Shown: one piece after another, positions 6,264 through 13,056 of the stretch | Position numbering within the stretch: position 1 is the first letter of the stretch | How the letters are laid out: every line of letters begins with the position of its first letter | Origin: Thermoleophilia bacterium | GTDB lineage: Bacteria; Actinomycetota; Thermoleophilia; RBG-16-64-13 | DNA length: 17,505 bases | Assembly (NCBI GenBank): GCA_016929985.1 | Contig: JAFGIH010000164.1 | Location: 1 to 17,505, forward strand | Direction of reading: 5' to 3' | The notes under the pieces: generated by a model | Databases searched by the model: none | Seen by the model: only the letters and a program-made list of their open reading frames with translations | What the model was told of the DNA's origin: nothing | Program-made: the position numbers and the translations under genes

Positions 6264-8068
6264 CAGCCGCCGCCCCGTGCCGCCGGCCCGGGGCCGGCGG
6301 CGGCCAGGAAGTCCCGGACCGTGAGGACGTCACCGAGAAGCCCCGCCCGGTCGCGTAGCGCCCGAGACACTCGTCCCACCACCGGGATGGAAAGGCCTGA
6401 CTCCTCGACCAGAGCTGGCCGGGCGAAGAAGCCGGCCGGACTCCCCTCGTACACCGCCCTACCCGCCGAGAGCACCAGGAGCGAATCGGCGTGCTCGCAG
6501 ACAAGGCGCATGTCGTGGGTGATCATCGCCACGGTGCCGCCGGCGGCCCGGAACTCTTGCATCATGGCCATCAGCCGTCCCGCCTGGGCTTCATCCTGGC
6601 CCAGAGTGGGTTCGTCCAGGACGAGCGCCGACTGCCCACGGATGAGCAGCGCCGCTACGCTCAACCGGCGTTTCTGCCCCTGGCTGAGAGCGAACGGATT
6701 GGCCTCGGCCAGGGGCAGCAGCCCCAGGTGGCCGAGCCACGACTCGGCCAGCGTACGTTGCTCGGTAGTAAGGTGCCGCACCCCCTTGCGCCCCGCTTTG
6801 GGTGAGAGGCTGTAAGCAAGCTCTCCCAGCACCGTCTCGCTTACGAACTGGTGCTCGGGGTTCTGGAAGACGTACCCGACCAGGCTGCTCACCTCCTGCG
6901 CGCTTATTCCGGACAGGTCGCGGCCGTCGAGGAACACGGCGTGCCGGGGCGCCGCCAACACACCGGAAAGGAGACCGGCCAAGGTGCTCTTGCCTGCCCC
7001 GTTCGTGCCGGCTATGGCAAGGAAGTCACCACGTCCGAGCGACATGGTCACACCGTCAAGAGCGACCCGGGCGGAGCCGTTCGGATAGTGGTAGGAGAGA
7101 TCCCTGGTCTCGAGAAGGACTCCACCCCGGCCGGACGTGCCGGTCACCCCGAGCGCCGCGCCGGGGAGCTGAGTGGGCCGGTGTCCCAGGCGCTCCATCA
7201 GTCCGGGAGTCGCCGCGAGCGACGCGGCGGTCTGCGGCACACTCAGTGGACTGCCCGGCACGTCCCAGCCGGCCAGGCGCAGACCCTCCACGAGCTCGAC
7301 CGTCTGCGGCCGCCACACCCCCGCCGCGGCAAGCGCGGCGCCGTGGTCATGGAAGACCTCCGCCGGGTCTCCCCGGCGCAGCAGACGTCCGTCGGCGTCC
7401 AACACCAACACGCTGTCGACCCACTCGATCACTTCGTCCAGCTTGTGCTCGATGATGACGATGGTATGCCGGCGATCGGCGGCCAGTTCCCGCAGCAGGG
7501 CGAAGAGCTCCGCCGTCGCTCGGGGATCCAGATTCGCCGACGGCTCGTCCAGTACGAGCAGGCGAGGCCCCATAGCCAGCACGGCGGCCAGAGCCACTCG
7601 TTGCTTCTCCCCTCCCGAGAGCGTGGCCAGGCGGCGCTCGCGGTACCCGCTAAGCCTCACCAGGTCCAGGGCCCTGTCGATGGCGCCCTCGATCTCCCCC
7701 GCGGGCCGGCGGAGGTTCTCGAGCCCGAACGCGATCTCGTCCTCGACGGTGAGCGTGCAGAACTGCGACTCGGGATCCTGGAACACCAGGCCGGCCTGTT
7801 GCGCCAGCACGTGCACCGGGGTGTCGCCCACAACGAGACCGGCCACGACGACCTGCCCCAAGTAATCGCCCTCGACCACGTGCGGGATGAGGCCGTCCAG
7901 GCACAGGGTGAAGGTACTCTTGCCCGACCCGCTGGGACCCAGCACGAGCACGGTCTCGCCCGGCCGGACGCCGAACGAGAGATCCGTGAGCGCAGGCTTC
8001 AGCCGCGAGGCGTAGGTGAACGTCAGTCCAGTAGCCTCTACCTCAGGTGGAGAATCATACTTGCTCAG
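6263..8068 (-). CDS. ykoD: ECF transporter energy-coupling ATPase, two fused ABC domains, YkoD-like
   Basis: Counted from codon 8068 the product has 601 residues with two complete ATPase domains: Walker A GPSGSGKST (44-52), signature LSGGEKQ (150-156), Walker B VLDEPS (172-177); then GTNGAGKST (354-362), LSQGQKRR (461-468) and VLDEPT (483-488). It powers vitamin uptake by the YkoEDC transporter at the inner face of the membrane. The start is unresolved. Homology demands the segment VEATGLTFTYASRLKPALTD, which lies upstream of the first ordinary start (GTG at 7951), yet the frame back to its in-frame stop (8132-8134) has no ATG, GTG or TTG. I used the CTG at 8068, which overlaps the ykoE stop (CTGA). 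An ATG at 8058 is one base out of frame, so a single-base indel is an alternative. Confidence 0.9.
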   Translation of the reverse strand: MSKYDSPPEVEATGLTFTYASRLKPALTDLSFGVRPGETVLVLGPSGSGKSTFTLCLDGLIPHVVEGDYLGQVVVAGLVVGDTPVHVLAQQAGLVFQDPESQFCTLTVEDEIAFGLENLRRPAGEIEGAIDRALDLVRLSGYRERRLATLSGGEKQRVALAAVLAMGPRLLVLDEPSANLDPRATAELFALLRELAADRRHTIVIIEHKLDEVIEWVDSVLVLDADGRLLRRGDPAEVFHDHGAALAAAGVWRPQTVELVEGLRLAGWDVPGSPLSVPQTAASLAATPGLMERLGHRPTQLPGAALGVTGTSGRGGVLLETRDLSYHYPNGSARVALDGVTMSLGRGDFLAIAGTNGAGKSTLAGLLSGVLAAPRHAVFLDGRDLSGISAQEVSSLVGYVFQNPEHQFVSETVLGELAYSLSPKAGRKGVRHLTTEQRTLAESWLGHLGLLPLAEANPFALSQGQKRRLSVAALLIRGQSALVLDEPTLGQDEAQAGRLMAMMQEFRAAGGTVAMITHDMRLVCEHADSLLVLSAGRAVYEGSPAGFFARPALVEESGLSIPVVGRVSRALRDRAGLLGDVLTVRDFLAAAGPGPAARGGG

Positions 8069-8661
8069 ATCCTCTTCACCTTTCCCCGCGATATCTGCAG
8101 TCCGGACAGGACGCCGGTCTTGGCCAGAGCCTCACCGAGGAACTGCGAGAGTCCACCCCCCAGGATGACCGAGCCCACGACGCAAAGGACGGCGGCCACC
8201 AGGATGCTCCACCAGGAGTAGACGGCGTAGTAGCTGTAGAGAAAGGTGTCGAGCAGGATGCTGAAGACGCCCGCCAGCGCCGCCGCCCCGTAAAGGGCGA
8301 CTCCGGTGAAGCGCTTCCAACGGAAGGCCCCGAAGACGATCTCGGCGCCGACTCCCTGCACGATGCCGCTCGCCATGGTGAGTATGCCCCACTGGTTACC
8401 GAGGGCCATGCTCACGAATGCCGCGACGATCTCGCCGACCAGGGCGGCGCCCGGTCTCCTCACGATGTAGGGGACGAGCAGGCCGCCGATCATCCAGACA
8501 CCCACCAACGAATACGAGAAGGGGAACGGGACAGCCTGGAACGCTGTCGACCAGAGCAAGCCCCAGGCCCAGAAGACCACTCCCACGGCTACCGACAGCA
8601 CCGAGGCGACCACCAGCTCGCGGGTGGTCCACTCCTTGAACGAAGCGAGACCTTTCAGCAC
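8065..8661 (-). CDS. ykoE: ECF transporter S component, YkoE family (thiamine/HMP uptake)
   Basis: The product has 198 residues, nearly all membrane-embedded, starting with a short amphipathic stretch followed by the motif WTTRELVVASVLSVAVG that marks the YkoE family. This subunit binds the substrate, thiamine or its hydroxymethylpyrimidine precursor, and works with YkoC and YkoD. The GTG at 8661 follows GGGGGGTGA at six bases and overlaps the ykoF stop by seven bases. The 3' end overlaps or abuts ykoD. Position under a TPP riboswitch and next to thiamine pyrophosphokinase supports the thiamine assignment. Confidence 0.92.
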   Translation of the reverse strand: MLKGLASFKEWTTRELVVASVLSVAVGVVFWAWGLLWSTAFQAVPFPFSYSLVGVWMIGGLLVPYIVRRPGAALVGEIVAAFVSMALGNQWGILTMASGIVQGVGAEIVFGAFRWKRFTGVALYGAAALAGVFSILLDTFLYSYYAVYSWWSILVAAVLCVVGSVILGGGLSQFLGEALAKTGVLSGLQISRGKVKRI

Positions 8662-9074
8662 GTCGCGTCACCCCCCGGGGAGGCGCCGGCCTGCGCGGCC
8701 ACGTTCGCGGCCGACCGCCCCGCCTCCGCCCCGGACGGCCCGGCTCCGGCCGCGAGCCCATCGACCTGCTGCTGGATCTCGCCGACCAGCTCGTCGGTAG
8801 GCGGGCCGGCTGCAAAGGTGGCCACCATGACTGTGGAGCCGTGCTGCTGCGCGGCGCGGAACGCCGCCCGCAGCCCGGCAAAGACCTGCTCTTCACTGCC
8901 AGCGAGCAGCGTACTGAGGTTGCTGACCCGCACTGAGCACCCTTCAGCCCGAGCGGCCTCCACGGCTGCGCGGATGGGGATGCCGATTTCGTCCTGCCTC
9001 AGCGGGTAGATGGAGAACTGGCATCCCATGATGTCCGGGCTCATGTACCCCGGTCCTTTGTCGGTCTTGGTCAT
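8655..9074 (-). CDS. ykoF: YkoF-like thiamine/HMP-binding domain protein
   Basis: The product has 139 residues. Residues about 15-90 match a single thiamine-binding YkoF/MTH1187-type ferredoxin-like domain (CQFSIYPLRQDE, SNLSTLLAGSEEQVF and TVMVATFAAG). The rest is an Ala/Gly-rich, low-complexity tail ending in Cys. B. subtilis YkoF has two such domains in about 200 residues, so this form is shorter and may dimerise to compensate. Its role would be to bind thiamine or hydroxymethylpyrimidine in the cytoplasm near the transporter. The ATG at 9074 has a strong ribosome binding site (GGGAGGT). It begins two bases after the pyrophosphokinase stop and overlaps ykoE by seven bases. Confidence 0.88.
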   Translation of the reverse strand: MTKTDKGPGYMSPDIMGCQFSIYPLRQDEIGIPIRAAVEAARAEGCSVRVSNLSTLLAGSEEQVFAGLRAAFRAAQQHGSTVMVATFAAGPPTDELVGEIQQQVDGLAAGAGPSGAEAGRSAANVAAQAGASPGGDATC

Positions 9075-9076
9075 GT

Positions 9077-9715
9077 CTACCTCCCTCGATAGTGGATGAG
9101 TAGGAGCACGCCCGCTCCGTGAGTGACCCTGGCTTCAGGGCCGGCCATGGCGTTGCTGACCCCCCGGGTGGCCGATTGGAAGAGGGTCTCGCCGTTCAGC
9201 GGGTAGCGCAGACCCATGGTCCGCACGTTCCCGACCTCGGGGGTCAGCGGCAACAACGACACCATGTCGCCCTGACGACCGCCGAACACCACATCGCCGA
9301 CGACCAGGAACGCGTCGTGCAGCTCATCGACCATGCGCACGCCCACACCCGTGAGCCATGGCGACGAGAGCAGGAGCAAGTTGCCCACCAGGTGATCGAG
9401 GCGCGGACCGCCGAGAGCTCCGTACACGGTGACGGCGTCGGCCCCCCGGTCGACTACGAGGCGCAGAGCAGCCTCAGTGTCGGTCTCGTCCTTGGCCGTC
9501 TCCAACAGCACCACTTCCACACCACGCACCTCCAGTGTCTCTCGGGTGACGGGGCTGATGGAGTCCATGTCGCCGATAAGGATGTCCGGAACCAATCCCA
9601 CCCGCGAGAGCGCCTCGGCCCCGGAGTCCACGGCCACGACAAGGTCGGCGTCATCAAAGAGGTAAGCGTCCAGTTCTCCGGTCAGACTGGAGCCTGCGAC
9701 GATCACAGCGTGCAT
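9077..9715 (-). CDS. Thiamine pyrophosphokinase
   Basis: The product has 212 residues and makes thiamine diphosphate (TPP) from thiamine and ATP. Family motifs are visible: VAVDSGAEAL (27-36), GDMDS (48-52), KDETDTE (75-81) and GGPRLDH (102-108), which place the nucleotide and Mg-binding acidic residues. The C-terminal part (about 130-212) has the beta-rich thiamine-binding lobe with LSNAxxG-like text (GVSNAM). The ATG at 9715 is preferred because GAGGAG lies six bases upstream; a GTG at 9733 in the same frame has no ribosome binding site. It is the first gene below the TPP riboswitch, so the enzyme that makes the ligand is itself feedback-controlled. It is often called thiN or thi80. Confidence 0.93.
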   Translation of the reverse strand: MHAVIVAGSSLTGELDAYLFDDADLVVAVDSGAEALSRVGLVPDILIGDMDSISPVTRETLEVRGVEVVLLETAKDETDTEAALRLVVDRGADAVTVYGALGGPRLDHLVGNLLLLSSPWLTGVGVRMVDELHDAFLVVGDVVFGGRQGDMVSLLPLTPEVGNVRTMGLRYPLNGETLFQSATRGVSNAMAGPEARVTHGAGVLLLIHYRGR

Positions 9716-9721
9716 GGTCAA

Positions 9722-9727
9722 CTCCTC
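9722..9727 (-). promoter_or_regulatory. Ribosome binding site of the thiamine pyrophosphokinase gene
   Basis: GAGGAG on the minus strand, six bases before the ATG at 9715. It decides the start in favour of this ATG. If the riboswitch acts on translation, this is the site it must mask; I found no obvious complementary CTCCTC in the leader. Confidence 0.6.
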
Positions 9728-9811
9728 GTTCACACGCTGGGGAAGCGGACGACGCGCACGTGCCGCTACACAGCGGTCACAGGGCGGTCGGGCTTAAGCA
9801 GATCACCGTAA

Positions 9812-9895
9812 CTTCCCTTCGCTGGCATTACCCAGATCAGGTTCGTAGGGTCTGTGGCAGAGCCACACTCTCAGCTGGACGCTCCCCTAGCAAGG
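9812..9895 (-). promoter_or_regulatory. TPP riboswitch (thi-box)
   Basis: Read on the minus strand, all conserved TPP aptamer blocks are present in order: GGGGAGC, CTGAGA, a short P3 hairpin with arms GTGGC and GCCAC, GACCCT, GAACCTGATCTGGGTAATGCC and AGCGAAGGGAAG. It lies 97 bases upstream of the pyrophosphokinase ATG and has the same orientation, so it controls the whole ykoFEDC operon. The segment between aptamer and ATG has a small hairpin (CCGCT, loop GTGT, AGCGG; about 9772-9785) but no T-run, so attenuation by an intrinsic terminator is not obvious and the mechanism remains open. Confidence 0.96.
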
Positions 9896-9913
9896 TATGT
9901 TGGATTCCGCAAT

Positions 9914-9922
9914 ATTATACCA
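9914..9922 (-). promoter_or_regulatory. Extended -10 promoter of the thiamine operon
   Basis: The minus strand reads TGGTATAAT, a perfect -10 hexamer with the TGn extension. The predicted start point is about 9907, some 12 bases before the aptamer begins. No good -35 box is seen at 16-18 bases, which is normal for extended -10 promoters. Confidence 0.6.
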
Positions 9923-9975
9923 TCGCGAACCCGGTCTCTCCGCCCATCCGCGGGGCGGAAACAGTGAGCGTCCTG

Positions 9976-9981
9976 TATAAT
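9976..9981 (+). promoter_or_regulatory. Putative -10 box of the PFOR operon promoter
   Basis: The plus strand has a perfect TATAAT preceded directly by TG. The predicted start point near 9988 would give a leader of roughly 75-115 bases, depending on the start codon. No convincing -35 is visible. It lies 57 bases from the divergent thiamine promoter's -10. Confidence 0.42.
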
Positions 9982-10050
9982 CAGGGGCCGTTCGCCCCGG
10001 TTGCTGGTGACGCGGTGGCACCTATCCGACGCACGTTCGGAGACACCGAC

Positions 10051-10081
10051 GATGTCAACCGTTGGCTACTGACGTGACATC
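10051..10081. repeat. 7-bp inverted repeat in the PFOR operon leader
   Basis: GATGTCA (10051-10057) and TGACATC (10075-10081) are perfectly complementary with 17 bases between them. It sits just before the probable translation start of the gamma-subunit gene. It could be an operator or an RNA hairpin; a chance occurrence is also credible at this arm length. Confidence 0.3.
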
Positions 10082-10094
10082 TCTAGTGTTGGGG

Positions 10095-10712
10095 GTGAGT
10101 GTGTCCAGCAAGGGCTCCGTTGGTTCAGAAGGCCCGGCCGATCAGGGCCTGACAGAGATCCGCTGGCACGCTCGAGGCGGCCAAGGCGCCGTCACCGCCG
10201 CCAAGATGGTGGCCGAGCTGGCCTTGGGCCAGGGCAAACACTTCCAAGCCTTTCCCGAATACGGTCCGGAGCGTTCAGGCGCGCCCATCGTGGCTTTCAC
10301 ACGAGTGAGCGACGAGCCCATCCGCATCTACGCGGGTGTGGAGCATCCGGCCATCGTGGTGGTGCTCGACGCCTCGCTTCTCGGCACGGTAGACGTCACC
10401 AAAGGTGCTCCCACCGATGCGATCGTGCTTGTGAACAGCGAGATGTCGCCGGCCGAGCTACGGAAGCACTACGGACTCGAGGGCAACCGGCTGTTCACCA
10501 TCGCCGCCACCCGCATCGCCACCGAGACGATCAAGCGCCCTATTCCCAACACCCCGATGGTCGGCGCACTCACGCGCATCACCGAACTGTTTCCTATCGA
10601 AAAGGTGGTTGAGTTCCTGCGCGCCGATTTCGGCAAGAAGTTCCCGCCCAAGGTGGTCGAAGGCAACATCACGGCCATCACCCGCGCCTACGAGGAGGTC
10701 AGGGCCGAATGA
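10095..10712 (+). CDS. porC: Pyruvate (2-oxoacid):ferredoxin oxidoreductase, gamma subunit
   Basis: The conserved gamma domain begins at LTEIRWHARGGQGAVTAAK, continues with AFPEYGPERSGAPIVAFTRVS and ends in a segment typical of PFOR gamma; the family usually starts at or just before this TEIRWHGRGGQG text. In multi-subunit PFORs, gamma and alpha bind the 2-oxoacid and coenzyme A parts of the reaction. The start is uncertain: in-frame options are TTG 10062, GTG 10074, 10086, 10095 and 10101, none with a strong ribosome binding site; all lie before the domain. It overlaps the delta gene by four bases (ATGA) and opens the redox operon. Substrate specificity (pyruvate or another 2-oxoacid) cannot be read from the sequence. 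Confidence 0.92.
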   Translation: MSVSSKGSVGSEGPADQGLTEIRWHARGGQGAVTAAKMVAELALGQGKHFQAFPEYGPERSGAPIVAFTRVSDEPIRIYAGVEHPAIVVVLDASLLGTVDVTKGAPTDAIVLVNSEMSPAELRKHYGLEGNRLFTIAATRIATETIKRPIPNTPMVGALTRITELFPIEKVVEFLRADFGKKFPPKVVEGNITAITRAYEEVRAE

Positions 10713-11032
10713 GCGCCGCGAAGAAGCCTCGCTGGGACGTCAGTGACATCGACACCTGGGGACCCGACAAGCACGAACTGGGCGCCACCATCCCCGTAGC
10801 AGGTAACTCGGAGGATTTCGAGACCGGCGGTTGGCGTTCGGTGGTGCCCGTGATCGACGCGAAGAAGTGCAGCGGCTGCATGCTCTGCTACTTCTACTGC
10901 CCCGACGCCTCGATCATCATCGAGGACGGCAGAGCCGTGGGAGTCGATCTGAAGCACTGCAAGGGCTGCGGCATCTGCGCCCGCGAGTGCCCGGCGGATG
11001 CCATCGTCATGAAGCCCGACGAGAAGGAGTGA
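10709..11032 (+). CDS. porD: Pyruvate (2-oxoacid):ferredoxin oxidoreductase, delta subunit (2[4Fe-4S] ferredoxin)
   Basis: The product has 107 residues. An N-terminal extension of about 45 residues (WDVSDIDTWGPDK) leads into two ferredoxin motifs, CSGCMLCYFYCP and CKGCGICARECP, each binding one [4Fe-4S] cluster. PFOR delta passes electrons from the TPP site in beta to the acceptor. The ATG overlaps the gamma stop, with GAGGAGG ten bases upstream, and the alpha gene follows four bases after its stop. Confidence 0.94.
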   Translation: MSAAKKPRWDVSDIDTWGPDKHELGATIPVAGNSEDFETGGWRSVVPVIDAKKCSGCMLCYFYCPDASIIIEDGRAVGVDLKHCKGCGICARECPADAIVMKPDEKE

Positions 11033-11036
11033 CGAG

Positions 11037-12239
11037 GTGACCGAGAACATCGCCGGCACGATCGCGGTCACGGGCAACGAAGCGGCAGCAGAAGCCATGC
11101 GCCAGATAGACCCGGACGTGGTGTGCGCCTATCCCATCACTCCCCAGACCGAGGTCGTGCAGCTCTACGCCCAGATGGTCGCCGACGGCAAAGTGACGTC
11201 GGAGTTCGTCACGGTGGAGTCGGAGCACTCAGCAATGAGCGCTGTGATCGGCTCCGCGGCCGGCGGCGTCCGCACCATGACCGCCACCTCGTCCCAGGGC
11301 TATGCCCTGATGTGGGAACTGCTCTTCATAGCCTCCAGCTACCGGCTGCCGGTCGTGATGACCACGGTGAACCGCGCCCTCTCCGGTCCCATCAACATCC
11401 ACTGCGACCACAGCGACACCATGGGTGGCCGCGATACCGGCTGGATCCAGCTCTATGGCGAGGATCACCAGCAGGCCTACGACAACTGCATACAGGCCGT
11501 CCGCATAGCCGAGCACATGGACGTGCGCCTGCCCGCCATGCACATGTACGACGGCTACGTCATCAGCGGGGCCATCGGGCCGCTCGTCATGCTTCCGGAC
11601 AGCACGGTGCGCGACTTCATCGGTCCGTACCGGGCTATCAACCCACTTCTCGACATCAAGCGGCCGGTCACCGTGGGCCCGTTCGACGGCCTGCATGGCT
11701 GGTACTTCGAGCACAAGGTCTCACAGAACCGGGCCATGGACCGGGCCTTCAAGGTCATCCAGGATGTCGCCGACGAGTACGCCGAACTCAGCGGGCGCCA
11801 CTACGGCCTGCTCGACCCCTACCGCCTCGACGACGCCGAGATCGCGATAGTCGTGGTCGGTTCCACGGCGGGGACCACCCGCATGGTGGTCGACAAGTTG
11901 CGCGCCAAAGGCATCAAGGCGGGCATGGTGCGCGTGCGCGTGTTCCGGCCCTTCCCTCATGAGGCCTACGCGAAGGCGCTCGAGCACGTGAAGGTGGTCG
12001 GGGTCATGGACAGAGCCGACTCCTTCGGGGCCCAGGGCGGCCCTCTTTTCCTGGAGATACGTGCCGCGCTCTACGACAACGACGCCAGGCCGCAGGTGCT
12101 TCCCTTCATCTACGGCCTCGGTGGACGAGACATCTTCCCTGACAACATCGAGCAGGCCTTCGCCGTGCTCGAGCAAGCGGCGCGGGACAAGAAGCGGACC
12201 TCCACGGAGCGCCGCTATCTCAACCTGCGCGAAGACTGA
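11037..12239 (+). CDS. porA: Pyruvate (2-oxoacid):ferredoxin oxidoreductase, alpha subunit
   Basis: The product has 400 residues and matches PFOR alpha: VCAYPITPQTE (30-39), the VESEHSAMSAVIGSAAGGVRT segment, TSSQGYALMWE and SGPINIHCDHSD, then a C-terminal transketolase-like domain with RVRVFRPFPHE and GGRDIFPDNI. Length is normal for the family. The GTG at 11037 is preceded by AAGGAG. Alpha forms the active site with beta. The matching beta subunit is not a separate gene here; it is the C-terminal part of the long frame starting at 15008. Confidence 0.95.
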   Translation: MTENIAGTIAVTGNEAAAEAMRQIDPDVVCAYPITPQTEVVQLYAQMVADGKVTSEFVTVESEHSAMSAVIGSAAGGVRTMTATSSQGYALMWELLFIASSYRLPVVMTTVNRALSGPINIHCDHSDTMGGRDTGWIQLYGEDHQQAYDNCIQAVRIAEHMDVRLPAMHMYDGYVISGAIGPLVMLPDSTVRDFIGPYRAINPLLDIKRPVTVGPFDGLHGWYFEHKVSQNRAMDRAFKVIQDVADEYAELSGRHYGLLDPYRLDDAEIAIVVVGSTAGTTRMVVDKLRAKGIKAGMVRVRVFRPFPHEAYAKALEHVKVVGVMDRADSFGAQGGPLFLEIRAALYDNDARPQVLPFIYGLGGRDIFPDNIEQAFAVLEQAARDKKRTSTERRYLNLRED

Positions 12240-12249
12240 GGGGGCGGCG

Positions 12250-13056
12250 ATGCCGAACGACAGAGAGCCCAAGGGCTCCGCGCTGTATGAGGTCCTGAAG
12301 GGCATCGACTTCGAGCGCCGGCAACTCGTCGGCAAGAAGGAGCGCACCGGCCTCTTCGATCTGGTGAAGAACAAAGACGGCGACTACCGTTGCTACTCGT
12401 GCACCCTGTGCGAGCGCACCTGTCCGGTGGACTGCATCGAGATCGAGTACTGCCCGGAGACAGCCGAACAGCCCTTCGACATCGAGGCCGCCCGAGCCGC
12501 CGCCTTGGTGACGCTGCCGGGCGAGAGTTGCGGAGCGGCGTCGGCGTGCGTCATGGGTGAGGCCCCGGCCCAGTTCGTGCCCGAGATCGACATGAAGCTG
12601 TTCGACCCAGTCGTAGCGGGCATACGCTCTGGTTCCGGCCTGGTGGAAGCGCTGCACGCCACCCAGGAGGCTTACGGCTATCTGCCCCGGGTGGCGCTGG
12701 AGAACATCGCCGAGGAGATGCACCTACCCTTCTCGCGGGTCTTCGGGGTGGCCAGCTTCTACTCCCAGTTCCGGCTGAGGCCGGTGGGCAAGTACGTCAT
12801 CGACGTGTGCATGGGCACCGCTTGCCACGTGGCGGGCGCGCCCTTGGTGGTCGAAGCCTTCAGCCAGGAGCTCGAAGTGCCCGTGGGCGGCACCACCCCC
12901 GATGGCCTCTTCACTCTGCAGACGGTCAACTGCGTGGGCGCCTGCGCCCTCGCCCCGGTGGTCCGCCTAGGCGCCGACGAGACCTTCGGCCGCATGGGCC
13001 CCACTGAGGCCCGCAGGCTGGTGCGCAAGCTGCGCAAGCAGGAGGTGGGGTCGTGA
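12250..13056 (+). CDS. NuoE/HydC-like [2Fe-2S] subunit with an N-terminal [4Fe-4S] ferredoxin domain
   Basis: The product has 268 residues. Residues about 40-65 hold one CxxCxxCxxxCP cluster motif (Cys48, 51, 54, 58). A linker with two further cysteines (94 and 100) follows. Residues about 115-265 are a thioredoxin-like NuoE domain with the [2Fe-2S] ligands Cys187, Cys192, Cys228 and Cys232 (CMGTAC and CVGAC). NuoE proteins are usually about 150-180 residues without the ferredoxin part, so this is a fusion. In complexes of this type the subunit sits next to NuoF and takes part in electron exchange with NAD(P)H. The ATG at 12250 has GAGGGGG upstream, ten bases after the porA stop; the frame is open further upstream only by reading through porA. 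It overlaps the NuoF gene by four bases. Confidence 0.88.
   Translation: MPNDREPKGSALYEVLKGIDFERRQLVGKKERTGLFDLVKNKDGDYRCYSCTLCERTCPVDCIEIEYCPETAEQPFDIEAARAAALVTLPGESCGAASACVMGEAPAQFVPEIDMKLFDPVVAGIRSGSGLVEALHATQEAYGYLPRVALENIAEEMHLPFSRVFGVASFYSQFRLRPVGKYVIDVCMGTACHVAGAPLVVEAFSQELEVPVGGTTPDGLFTLQTVNCVGACALAPVVRLGADETFGRMGPTEARRLVRKLRKQEVGS

Noticed and set aside
6851..8221. Plus-strand open frame opposite ykoD and ykoE
   Set aside because: The minus strand encodes both ATPase motif sets; the plus frame is a composition artefact.
9716..9733. Upstream GTG start at 9733 for thiamine pyrophosphokinase
   Set aside because: It has no ribosome binding site, whereas ATG 9715 has GAGGAG at six bases and the family normally starts at this strand.
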